Assembly (NCBI GenBank): GCA_000597885.1
Contig: CP004371.1
Span: forward strand, 1 to 64,000
DNA: 64,000 nucleotides
Source: Flammeovirgaceae bacterium 311
GTDB lineage: Bacteria; Bacteroidota; Bacteroidia; Cytophagales; Cyclobacteriaceae
Direction of reading: 5' to 3'
Shown: positions 54,445 through 64,000 of the stretch, in pieces
Layout: each line of letters starts with the position of its first letter
Position numbering within the stretch: the stretch's first letter is position 1
Notes under the pieces: model-generated
What the model was told of the DNA's origin: nothing
The model's database searches: none
The model's input: the letters and a program-made list of their open reading frames with translations, nothing else
Position numbers and translations under genes: made by a program

Positions 54445-55940
54445 TTAGTATTTACTGCGACTGCGCCATTTAGAAGGAGTTACGGCAACTGCCTGCTCAT
54501 TGATTACTTTGCTTGGTCTGTTGCCGTGTAAATAAACTGCCAGCGCCGCAGCAAGCAGCTCTTCATCAGCACTGGGTCCGGGGTGTAACAGTTCCGGCCT
54601 GAAATATTTCTCCACAAACTTGGTGTCAAAATTACCACTGATGAAAGCCTCGTGTTCCAGTACAAAACGCCCAAAAGGAAGGGTAGTGGCGATGCCGGTA
54701 ATCTGATACTCCTCAATGGCCCTAAGCATGCGCAGGCGTGCTTCTTCTCGGTCTTTGCCCCAGGTAACCAGTTTTGCGATCATAGGGTCGTAGTAAATCG
54801 GGATTGACATGCCCTGCTGAAATCCGTCGTCTACCCTAATGCCCGGCCCCTGCGGCCGGCGGTAGGTCTGCAGGGTACCTATATCCGGTAAAAAGTTATT
54901 GGCCGGATCTTCGGCATACACCCGCAATTCCAACCCATGGCCATTGATACTAAGATCTTCCTGTTTAAAGGAAAGTGTTTTGCCCTCTGCCACACGTATT
55001 TGTTCTTTTACCAGGTCTATGCCGGTAATCATTTCTGTAACAGGATGCTCTACCTGCAGGCGTGTATTCATTTCCAGGAAGTAGAAGTTTAGCTGCTCAT
55101 CCACAATAAACTCTACGGTACCTGCGCCATAATAATTACAAGCTTTGGCAACCATTACGGCCGCCTCGCCCATTGCTTTGCGAATTTCAGGCGTCAATAC
55201 AGCCGAGGGCGCTTCCTCCACTACTTTCTGGTGCCGGCGCTGTATAGAGCACTCCCTTTCAAATAGATATACGATATTGCCCTGGTGGTCGCCCATTACC
55301 TGAATCTCAATGTGGCGGGGCGAGGTGATGAATTTTTCCAGAAATACCGAACCATCGCCAAAAGCAGAGGTAGCTTCGCTGATGGCGCGCTGCATGCCTT
55401 CTTCAAAATCTTCAGCATTTTCCACTACGCGCATGCCTTTGCCGCCACCACCGGCACTGGCTTTTATCAGCACAGGGTAGCCAATTTCTGCTGCCCTGCT
55501 TTTACCTTCTGCAACATCGCTAAGGGCAGTAGCGGTGCCGGGGACCAGGGGTATATCATATTGGGCTACTGCCGATTTTGCAGCCAGTTTGCTGCCCATA
55601 ATCTCAATGGCATGGCGGAGGGCCCTATAAAAATTAACCCTGCTTCTTCTACCTTTTTTGCAAAGCCTGCATTTTCAGAAAGAAATCCATAGCCGGGGTG
55701 GATAGCATCTACCTCCAGTTTTTTGCAGACATCAATAATACGATTGCCCAGCAGGTAAGATTCTGCAGAAGGAGGGGGACCCAAGCAAACTGCTTCATCG
55801 GCAGCCTGCACATGCAGAGCGTGCCGGTCTGCCTCGCTGTAAACGGCAACGGTGCGTATACCCATTTCCTTTGCCGATCTGATGATCCTAAGTGCAATCT
55901 CACCCCTGTTGGCAATCAGTAGTTTCTTGATTTTCTGCAT
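54445..55940 (-). pseudogene. accC: Biotin carboxylase subunit of an acyl-CoA carboxylase, interrupted by a one-base frameshift
   Basis: Two overlapping frames cover one protein of about 498 residues. Frame one (55566-55940) carries [19 protein letters not shown] and [14 protein letters not shown] and runs out after IGPSAMPLR. Frame two (54445-55599) resumes with MGSKLAAK, then KASAGGGGKGMR (ATP-grasp), RHIEIQVMGD and FLEMNTRLQVEHPVTE. One extra C in the minus-strand codon region near 55614-55616 would give [13 protein letters not shown] and restore the family sequence. The enzyme carboxylates biotin on a carrier protein using ATP and bicarbonate. No BCCP or carboxyltransferase gene is adjacent. 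A homopolymer sequencing error (GG for GGG) is as likely as a real lesion. Confidence 0.88.
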
Positions 55941-56037
55941 ATAACAAATAAAATATATATATTGTACTTTAGAAAGTGTACAATGCTACTAATTAATAGC
56001 CTAAAACCGAAGAAGCGGCAGGAATTTTTGGGTCAGT

Positions 56038-56068
56038 TTTGTACAGTCGGGAATTAATTTTACTTTTG
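56038..56068 (+). promoter_or_regulatory. Promoter of the SPT-like gene
   Basis: TTTG at 56038-56041, a 19-base spacer and TACTTTTG at 56061-56068 match the Bacteroidota consensus exactly. The predicted leader before the TTG start at 56121 is about 45 bases. Confidence 0.85.
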
Positions 56069-56120
56069 ATTGTTTCTTTCGTATTGACCGTAAAATTGTA
56101 CAACATAACTAATAACAGTC

Positions 56121-57380
56121 TTGGATCTGTTTGAAAAACTACTGCAGGACCGTGGTCCTTTGGGAAAGCATTCGCAAGCTGACGAAGGCTACTTCATGTT
56201 TCCTAAGTTGGAAGGTGAGATCAAACCACGCATGGTATGGCGAGGTAAAGAGGTACTCACGTGGAGTCTAAATAACTATCTGGGATTTGCCAATCACCCT
56301 GATGTGCGCAAGGCCGATGCCGATGCAGCTGCACGCTGGGGCGCGGCTTATCCTATGGGCGCGCGTATGATGTCGGGTAATTCCGATCAGCACCTCCAAC
56401 TGGAGAATGAACTTGCACAGTTTGTTCAGAAAGAATCTGCATACCTGCTTAACTTTGGTTACCAGGGGGTTGTTTCCATTATCGATGCCCTGGTTGACCG
56501 CCATGACGTGATTGTGTATGACTCTGAATCACATGCCTGTATTGTAGACGGTGTTCGTTTGCACATGGGTAAGCGTTTCGTTTATGCCCATAACGACATT
56601 GAGGCCCTTGAGAAGCAGTTGAAGCGTGCAGAACGCATCACATCCGAGACTGGTGGTGGTATACTGGTAATCACCGAAGGTGTTTTTGGTATGTCTGGCA
56701 ACATGGGCAACCTCAAAGACATCGTTGCTCTGAAGGAAAAGTATAAATTCCGTATTTTTATTGACGATGCCCACGGTTTTGGTGCCATGGGTGCAACTGG
56801 TGCAGGTGCTGCCGAAGCACAGGGTGTACAGGACGATATTGACCTTTACTTCTCTACTTTTGCTAAGTCAATGGCCAGTATTGGTGCATTTGTAGCTGGT
56901 AACAGAGATATTATCGATTACCTGAAGTACAACATGCGCTCGCAGATCTTTGCCAAGGCATTGCCAATGATCTTTGTGGAAGGTGCACGCAAGCGTCTGG
57001 AAATGCTGCGTTCCCAGCCAGAGCACAGAGAAAAGCTGTGGACGATCGTAAATGCGCTGCAGTCTGGCCTACGTGAGAAAGGTTTCAATATTGGTACTAC
57101 AACCTCTCCGGTAACTCCTGTTTTCTTAAGAGGTGCGTTAAGTGTAGCCACTATTCTTAATAAAGATCTGCGCGAAAATTATAACATTTTCTGCTCAGTG
57201 GTTATTTACCCGGTTGTACCGAAAGATATTATCATGCTGCGCCTTATACCTACAGCGGTACATACGCAGGAGGATGTTGCACAAACCATACAGGCTTTTT
57301 CTGAAATTAAACACAAACTTGACACTGGTGCATATGTAAATCACGAATATGCAGCTAAAATGGCCATGTTCGATGCTTAA
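56121..57380 (+). CDS. Alpha-oxoamine synthase: serine palmitoyltransferase-like (possibly cysteate acyltransferase)
   Basis: 419 residues, a PLP enzyme of the KBL/AONS/SPT group that condenses an amino acid with an acyl thioester. The PLP-stacking His is in ESHACIVDG (His138), the Asp in IDDAHGFGAMG (about 215), and the Schiff-base Lys in STFAKSMASIGA (Lys249). In Bacteroidota close relatives start sphingolipid synthesis (serine plus acyl-thioester) or, in sulfonolipid producers, use cysteate; sequence alone does not separate these here. The start is TTG 56121: a stop lies just upstream in frame, and the conserved DLFEKLLQDRGPLG would be lost from any later Met. A perfect promoter precedes it, and a Hc1-like gene follows after 90 bases. 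Confidence 0.88.
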   Translation: MDLFEKLLQDRGPLGKHSQADEGYFMFPKLEGEIKPRMVWRGKEVLTWSLNNYLGFANHPDVRKADADAAARWGAAYPMGARMMSGNSDQHLQLENELAQFVQKESAYLLNFGYQGVVSIIDALVDRHDVIVYDSESHACIVDGVRLHMGKRFVYAHNDIEALEKQLKRAERITSETGGGILVITEGVFGMSGNMGNLKDIVALKEKYKFRIFIDDAHGFGAMGATGAGAAEAQGVQDDIDLYFSTFAKSMASIGAFVAGNRDIIDYLKYNMRSQIFAKALPMIFVEGARKRLEMLRSQPEHREKLWTIVNALQSGLREKGFNIGTTTSPVTPVFLRGALSVATILNKDLRENYNIFCSVVIYPVVPKDIIMLRLIPTAVHTQEDVAQTIQAFSEIKHKLDTGAYVNHEYAAKMAMFDA

Positions 57381-57470
57381 AAGGGGGTATTGATTTGTGT
57401 TTTTTAATGAAATAGCTATATTGCTATTATAATAACAAACCTAATCAGTTAACCAAAATCAAGCTAATTT

Positions 57471-57653
57471 ATGAATCGCTTCGACCAAATCAGAGACCTG
57501 GTAATGTCGCTTGAGTCAGACTTCCAGAAGTTTTACGACAAAGAAAACCAGGCTGCTGGTACACGCGTACGCAAAGGAATGCAGGAGCTTAAAAACCTGG
57601 CCCAGGAGATTCGTGTAGAAGTTCAGAATAAGAAGAATGATGCTGAAAAGTAG
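57471..57653 (+). CDS. Small Hc1-like (histone H1-like) protein
   Basis: 60 residues: MNRFDQIRDLVMSLESDF then KFYDKENQAAGTRVRKGMQ and a Lys/Glu-rich helix. It matches the short Hc1/histone H1-like family conserved in Bacteroidota. A nucleoid role is suggested by the name of the family, but the protein is not strongly basic, and a structural or regulatory helical role is equally possible. It lies 90 bases after the SPT-like gene and is followed by a terminator. No separate promoter is evident, so it may be co-transcribed. Confidence 0.85.
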   Translation: MNRFDQIRDLVMSLESDFQKFYDKENQAAGTRVRKGMQELKNLAQEIRVEVQNKKNDAEK

Positions 57654-57705
57654 GATCAGCCAAAAATTGATCCAATAGCATCAGACTCAATCAAGATTAT
57701 ATAAT

Positions 57706-57733
57706 AAAAGCGACACTTTTCGGTGTCGCTTTT
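57706..57733. terminator. Bidirectional terminator between the Hc1-like gene and dapA
   Basis: Arms 57706-57716 and 57723-57733 pair over 11 bp with a 6-base loop. T-rich sequence follows on the plus strand, and the hairpin lies 35 bases past the convergent dapA stop. Confidence 0.85.
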
Positions 57734-57767
57734 ATTTTTATATGCTTTTTATCAATTAGCTAATTGC

Positions 57768-58655
57768 TTAAGCAATAGCTTTTATTCTTTGTATGGTATG
57801 TTCTATTTTTTCACATAGTTTTGATGATGCCGGCACCAGGGGCAGCCGTACAGCATTTTCGCAAATACCCAGGCATTTCAAAGCCTGTTTAACACCTACC
57901 GGATTACCCTCTTCATAGATATAGGGGTTGAGGTCCAGTAAAGCAAACAGTGCCTGTCTTGCTTGTTCAAAGTCTCCTTTCATGGCACTGAGAGTCATGG
58001 TCTGAAACAGTGTAGGCAACGCGTTGGCCAATACTGAGATAATGCCCTTGCCGCCTAGGGAGATAATGGGGATGGTGAGCATATCATCTCCGCTGATCAG
58101 TAAGAAATCATGGGGTTTGTGACTGGCAATTTCCGCACACTGAACCAGGTTGCCCGAGGCTTCCTTCACACCAATGATGTTTGGCAGCTCTGCCAGGCGC
58201 AGGGTAGTTTCGGCATTTAAGTTCCGGGCTGTTCTGGTGGGCACATTATACAGCATAACCGGAACAGGTGAGGCCTCAGAGAAAGCTTTGTAATGCTGAT
58301 ACAAACCCTCTTGGGTAGGCAGGTTATAATAGGGACTTACAGAAAGAATGGCATCTACGCCTTCCAGGTCCATCTCCTGTACCTTTTTAAGCAGGGCAGG
58401 GGTATTGTTGCCGCCCAGGCCATACATGATGGGGAGCTTGTGGGGGTTGTTTTCCCTGATATAGCGTAATACAGCCGCTTTTTCGGCTACTGTGGTGGTT
58501 ACAGATTCGCCCGTAGTTCCATGAACCACATAATAATCTACGCCTCCCTCGGCCGTGTGGCGAAGGAGCCGGTCCAGGGCTTCATAGTCTATTTCTCCCT
58601 TTGCCGTAAAAGGGGTAACGAGCGCTACGCCTACACCGGTAAATTTAGTATTCAT
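57768..58655 (-). CDS. dapA: 4-hydroxy-tetrahydrodipicolinate synthase
   Basis: 295 residues, a (beta/alpha)8 lyase condensing pyruvate with aspartate semialdehyde for lysine and diaminopimelate. GTTGESVTT (about 46-54) binds substrate, Tyr136 is in MLYNVPTRT, the Schiff-base Lys164 is in IGVKEASGN and GDD is near 186. Length and residue positions agree with E. coli DapA. Its ATG overlaps the stop of the upstream gene (TAATG), so it is translationally coupled as the third gene of a ligA-DUF6913-dapA operon. Confidence 0.96.
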   Translation of the reverse strand: MNTKFTGVGVALVTPFTAKGEIDYEALDRLLRHTAEGGVDYYVVHGTTGESVTTTVAEKAAVLRYIRENNPHKLPIMYGLGGNNTPALLKKVQEMDLEGVDAILSVSPYYNLPTQEGLYQHYKAFSEASPVPVMLYNVPTRTARNLNAETTLRLAELPNIIGVKEASGNLVQCAEIASHKPHDFLLISGDDMLTIPIISLGGKGIISVLANALPTLFQTMTLSAMKGDFEQARQALFALLDLNPYIYEEGNPVGVKQALKCLGICENAVRLPLVPASSKLCEKIEHTIQRIKAIA

Positions 58656-59172
58656 TAGAATTCGTTCGTGTAATGATAAATTTGTTGAATTAGGTTGCTC
58701 ACGGAATCCTTTCCGTTCAGGCGTATCATTAGTTCAAATAAGGGTTCTTTATTTTCTGCGTAATTACCAATCCTGCACCTTGCAGCACTGGCAGCTAAAA
58801 TATATTCTAAATACAAATTGGGAGTTTTGTCCAGGCAGATCAGGTAATCAAAATTTTGCTCCAGAAATGTATGAATATTAGCAGCTTTTACCTGACCTGT
58901 TGCCGAAAAATCTGTATTTGTAAAGATATCATAGTGAAAGTGAAAATTTTCAACGTTTTTTGGCAGGTAACTTAATACTTTTACCTCTTTCCCGTCTTTT
59001 TTTAATCTGTTTTCAAAGTCACGGATAGCTTCATAATCATCGAGGCTGTTCATGGTAAACAGAACGCCTATTTTCTTAGCTTCCCGGTATGTGACACTTC
59101 CACGCTTTGATCTGTTATTTCTAAGCTGGCTGCGAACACGCATGGGTAATATGGTAGCGTGTAAAAAGGACA

Positions 59173-59173
<1 letters not shown>
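58655..59173 (-). CDS. DUF6913-like conserved protein
   Basis: 172 residues of mixed alpha/beta type, beginning with a basic N-terminal stretch (RSQLRNNRSKRGSVTYREAKK) and then IGVLFTMNSLDDYEAIRDFENRL and a later FDYLICLDKTPNLYLEYILAASAA. The pattern fits DUF6913, a Bacteroidota family of unknown function usually beside dapA; the assignment is by eye. Start and stop both overlap neighbours as TAATG, between ligA and dapA, so its level is tied to both. No membrane segment is seen. Confidence 0.7.
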
Positions 59174-61206
<2,033 letters not shown>

Positions 61207-61209
61207 TTA

Positions 61210-61217
61210 CAAATCTA
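61210..61217 (-). promoter_or_regulatory. Promoter -7 element for the ligA operon
   Basis: Minus strand TAGATTTG matches TAnnTTTG, 18 bases before the ligA ATG. The upstream TTTG is 33 bases away, which is too far, so only the -7 box is supported. Confidence 0.55.
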
Positions 61218-61274
61218 CACAAACTAAGGAGTTAGGAAACGGTGCAGTAGCAAAAAGCAGGGCATTTGTAGAGG

Positions 61275-62840
61275 TTAATTGCTGTTCAGGAGCATGTTTT
61301 CTCTTTCCAGCTCCAGAATTCGGCGGTGCATTTCTTCCTGTGTTGCCTGCAGCTCCTCTGTATTCTGCCTCAACTCTTCTTCCTGCGCTCTTAACTGCTC
61401 CGCCAGGATCTGCGATTGCTGCAGTATTTCCCTGTTGCGGTGGTTGTTTTGCGCAGTACCAATGGCGGCAGCCACAGATTCACTTACTTTTTTAATAAAG
61501 TCCTGCACATGAGGTTCAAAATCATGAAAGGAAGCCATCTCCAGCACACCCATGACCTCATCATTAACAATCAGGGGTTGTATAAAAATGCTGTTAGGGG
61601 TGGCATCGCCCAGGCCAGAGGTTATTTGTACATAATCTTTGGGGATCTCACGCAGGTAAATATGTTCCCGCTCCAGGTAAGCCTGGCCCACCAAGCCCTG
61701 CCCAGGCTGAAGCACCTTCTCCAGGAATTTTTTACGGTTGTAGGCATAAGAGGCAACCAGGCGCAGCCTTACATCAGTATCCTCTCCATCTGTAATAAAA
61801 AGCCCACCCTGGTTAGCACCAATATACTTAACCAAGTTAGCCAGCACCTGGTAACTTAGCTCCTCGCTGTTATGGCCATGATCGCGGATGATGCCCAGAA
61901 ATGTAGCCAACCCCTGGTTTGCCCAATCCCGTTTCTTGTCCTCTGCAGATACTTCTTTCAGACTCTGACGCATAGAGGCCAGCGCATTGCCAAGGTCGCC
62001 GGTGTTATCAAAAACACTTATGTCGCTTTCAAAATCACCTTTGCCCACGCTGATGGAAAATTCTTTTACACCCTGCAGGTTCTTCAGTAACTGGTTAACA
62101 GAGTTGGATATAAAAGAGAGTTCATTTTTCGGATCTGCCAGCTCTTCGGGTAAATTACCCTTTGCCAGTTCTCCTATTTCCTGGTCCAGCAGCTTAATTT
62201 GGGCTATAATAAAGCTGAATGTTTTATGCACAATGTAATAAAAGCCCAGCATTAGCAGCATAAACCCCAGCATGGCACTTAGCTGTATGTTTTCCAGCTC
62301 CTCCATCAGGCTGCTAAAGCCTGTTAGGTGCTTCTCAAACAGGTAAGTGTTCATTTCCTTCGTTAACTTGCTGCTGTTCAGAACAGCGGGCATTAAACTG
62401 TTCATGATGATGTCAGCTCTTTCTTCCAACCCGACACTTTCCAGCGCTTTGGAGGCAGCAAACATCTTGTTCATCTCCAGGGCAAGACTTTCAGTATTCG
62501 CCTTCAGGTTTTTATCCTGCAGCGTATCAACATATTCGGCAAGTTTCTGAATACGGTCTGCCATTCTTTTGCTCACATACGCTACATATTCTTTAGATTC
62601 TTCGCTGTTGCTTAACAGGTAAGCCTGCTGATGAGCGGCCAGCTGGTTAGCTTCACTGTTGAATGACAACAGGTTGAATTTCAGCGGTTCGATAATGGTG
62701 GAAAGCTGCTGGTATTTGGTGGTGACCTGGCTTAGGATAAGGCCAGCCGATGCAATAAGTATAATACTTATAAAGGCTGCTGCACCGTATATCATCAAAA
62801 AGCGGGAACGAAATGTATTAAGTTTTTTCTGTCTCGACAT
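61275..62840 (-). CDS. Membrane sensor protein with HAMP-like linker and GAF domain
   Basis: 521 residues: an N-terminal membrane helix (about 15-36), a helical periplasmic sensor region (about 40-185) of the four-helix-bundle type, a second membrane helix (about 190-212), a HAMP-like linker, a GAF domain (about 310-465: LVKYIGANQGGLFI, GQGLVGQAYLEREHIYL, VNDEVMGVLEMASF) and a C-terminal coiled coil (LRAQEEELRQNTEELQATQEEM). It has no kinase, cyclase or methyl-accepting domain, so it must signal through a partner. Related proteins in this phylum are sometimes followed by a kinase domain; here the protein ends after the coil. It is monocistronic. Confidence 0.87.
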   Translation of the reverse strand: MSRQKKLNTFRSRFLMIYGAAAFISIILIASAGLILSQVTTKYQQLSTIIEPLKFNLLSFNSEANQLAAHQQAYLLSNSEESKEYVAYVSKRMADRIQKLAEYVDTLQDKNLKANTESLALEMNKMFAASKALESVGLEERADIIMNSLMPAVLNSSKLTKEMNTYLFEKHLTGFSSLMEELENIQLSAMLGFMLLMLGFYYIVHKTFSFIIAQIKLLDQEIGELAKGNLPEELADPKNELSFISNSVNQLLKNLQGVKEFSISVGKGDFESDISVFDNTGDLGNALASMRQSLKEVSAEDKKRDWANQGLATFLGIIRDHGHNSEELSYQVLANLVKYIGANQGGLFITDGEDTDVRLRLVASYAYNRKKFLEKVLQPGQGLVGQAYLEREHIYLREIPKDYVQITSGLGDATPNSIFIQPLIVNDEVMGVLEMASFHDFEPHVQDFIKKVSESVAAAIGTAQNNHRNREILQQSQILAEQLRAQEEELRQNTEELQATQEEMHRRILELERENMLLNSN

Positions 62841-63037
62841 AACAATCTATCTCTTAAACTTCTGTAAAAATGCGATGTCAAAACTGCTTATCATAAAATG
62901 AAGATGCATGCCTGGTGCTCCCCAGTGTAACATTTACCAGCAATCTATCTTATTCATTAGCTTAAAGCCAGAATATACGCTTCGAATCATAGATCTGATA
63001 TTTTGGTTAAGCCTGATAATGCGTAGTTTACCACTTG

Positions 63038-64000
63038 ATGAGAACTCGAGATCAAAAACCTTCGGATAAAAAAATCAGCCTGCAGCAACGGCTGTCAGCG
63101 CTACGGCACCTGCCTGCTTTCTTTCGCCTCATCTGGCAGGCAAGCCCCTCCTTAACACTGGGCAATGTTGTGGTACGCTTGCTTAAAGCAGCGGTGCCGC
63201 TAGCTGTGCTCTACATAGGCAAATTAATTATTGATGAAGTGGTACTGCTGGCAGCAGGGGAAGGCGGCAGTACGGAACGGCTTCTGCTGTATGTAGTCCT
63301 GGAGTTTGGCCTGGCCATTGTATCTGATATTCTGAACAGGGGAATAGCCCTGCTGGATAGCCTGCTGGGAGATTTATTTGCCAATGATTCATCTGTAAGG
63401 CTTATGCAGCAGGCTGCAAAGCTGGACCTGTACCAGTATGAGAACAGCGAATTTTATGATAAGCTGGAGCGTGCACGGCAGCAAACTGTGCGGCGCACCC
63501 TGCTCATGACCCAGGTGCTTAGCCAGTTGCAGGATATTATCACCCTTGCTTTTCTGGCAGGCGGGCTTATTGCTTTTAAATGGTGGCTGATACTGCTGGT
63601 GTTTGTTGCAGTGATTCCCGCTTTTTTGGGAGAATCTCATTTTAACGAGCGGAGCTTTTCACTAATCTGGGGCTGGACACCAGAGCGCCGGGAGCTCGAT
63701 TATTTACGCTACACCGGTGCCAGCGACGAAACCGCCAAGGAAATCAAGATGTTTGGCCTTTCAGATTTTCTGATTGGCCGTTTTAAGTTTCTGTCTGATA
63801 AGTACTACAATGAAAATAAAAAGCTTGCGGTAAAACGGGCTGGCTGGGGGGCTTTGTTTGCTGCTATCGGTAGTGCCGGTTACTATGCTGCTTATGTATA
63901 TATAATTTACCGTACCATCAGCGGTGAGCTAAGCCTGGGCGACCTTACCTTTTACGCAGGTTCTTTTTCTACCATGCGCAGCAGGCTCGAGGATATCCTG
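63038..64000 (+). CDS. ABC transporter, transmembrane half (3'-truncated by the window edge)
   Basis: The frame from ATG 63038 is open to the last base, giving 321 residues (MRTRDQKPSDKKISLQQRL ... MRSRLEDIL). Hydrophobic segments occur at about residues 42-66, 83-105, 165-195 and 268-290, with the conserved coupling-type stretch RLMQQAAKLDLYQYENSEFYDKLERA (residues about 121-146) seen in type I ABC exporters, and ETAKEIKMFGL. An ATP-binding domain is expected beyond the window. The substrate is unknown; no biosynthetic gene is next to it here. Confidence 0.85.
   Translation, partial: MRTRDQKPSDKKISLQQRLSALRHLPAFFRLIWQASPSLTLGNVVVRLLKAAVPLAVLYIGKLIIDEVVLLAAGEGGSTERLLLYVVLEFGLAIVSDILNRGIALLDSLLGDLFANDSSVRLMQQAAKLDLYQYENSEFYDKLERARQQTVRRTLLMTQVLSQLQDIITLAFLAGGLIAFKWWLILLVFVAVIPAFLGESHFNERSFSLIWGWTPERRELDYLRYTGASDETAKEIKMFGLSDFLIGRFKFLSDKYYNENKKLAVKRAGWGALFAAIGSAGYYAAYVYIIYRTISGELSLGDLTFYAGSFSTMRSRLEDIL

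Overview
The window is chromosomal DNA from a member of the Bacteroidota, most probably a Cytophagales-type bacterium. Several signals agree: promoters of the TAnnTTTG type with an upstream TTTG, many lipoproteins with an LxxC-type lipobox, a TPR/PAS sensor kinase, a MetRS with a KISTS loop, a serine-palmitoyltransferase-like enzyme beside a 60-residue Hc1-like protein, and families typical of this phylum (DUF6155, DUF6913, an HhH/beta-barrel outer membrane protein, a lipoprotein-YqaE fusion). No integrase, transposase, phage gene or CRISPR array was seen.

Region 1 (1-16291) is the end of a nonribosomal peptide cluster. A giant synthetase, truncated at its 5' end by the window edge, reads C-A-PCP-E, C-A-PCP-E, C-A-PCP-TE. 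It is followed by a type II thioesterase and an MFS exporter, and by a convergent Sfp-type phosphopantetheinyl transferase. Carrier activation, synthesis, proofreading and export are therefore encoded together. All three C domains look like the D-accepting type and two modules end in epimerases, so a D-rich peptide tail ending in an aromatic residue is predicted.

Region 2 (16775-30725) is mostly core information processing: typA, a TPR/PAS histidine kinase, metG, pth, rplY (Ctc type), prs, tRNA-Gln, a DUF6155 protein, recD2 and a hemG-like flavodoxin. Region 3 (30771-44855) holds an acyl-CoA synthetase, lipoproteins, glycerate kinase with an alpha/beta hydrolase, a TetR-controlled RND efflux operon with a readable promoter/operator, and a membrane metallophosphoesterase.

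Region 4 (45136-48245) is the most unusual part: a tandemly duplicated two-gene unit, DUF1989 followed by YqcI/YcgG, repeated once on the minus strand and closed by one terminator. Characterised members of both families act on guanidino compounds (carboxyguanidine deiminase subunits; the heme-dependent N-hydroxylase GntA). The unit is therefore a candidate guanidino-group N-oxidation/deimination system. The second YqcI/YcgG copy has lost the conserved C-terminal block that the first retains.

Region 5 (48502-64000) has outer membrane proteins, a MORN-repeat protein, a biotin carboxylase interrupted by a one-base frameshift followed by DUF1015, maf and a lipoprotein, then the SPT-like gene, the Hc1-like gene, a ligA-DUF6913-dapA operon coupled by TAATG overlaps, a GAF sensor protein and the start of an ABC exporter running off the right edge.
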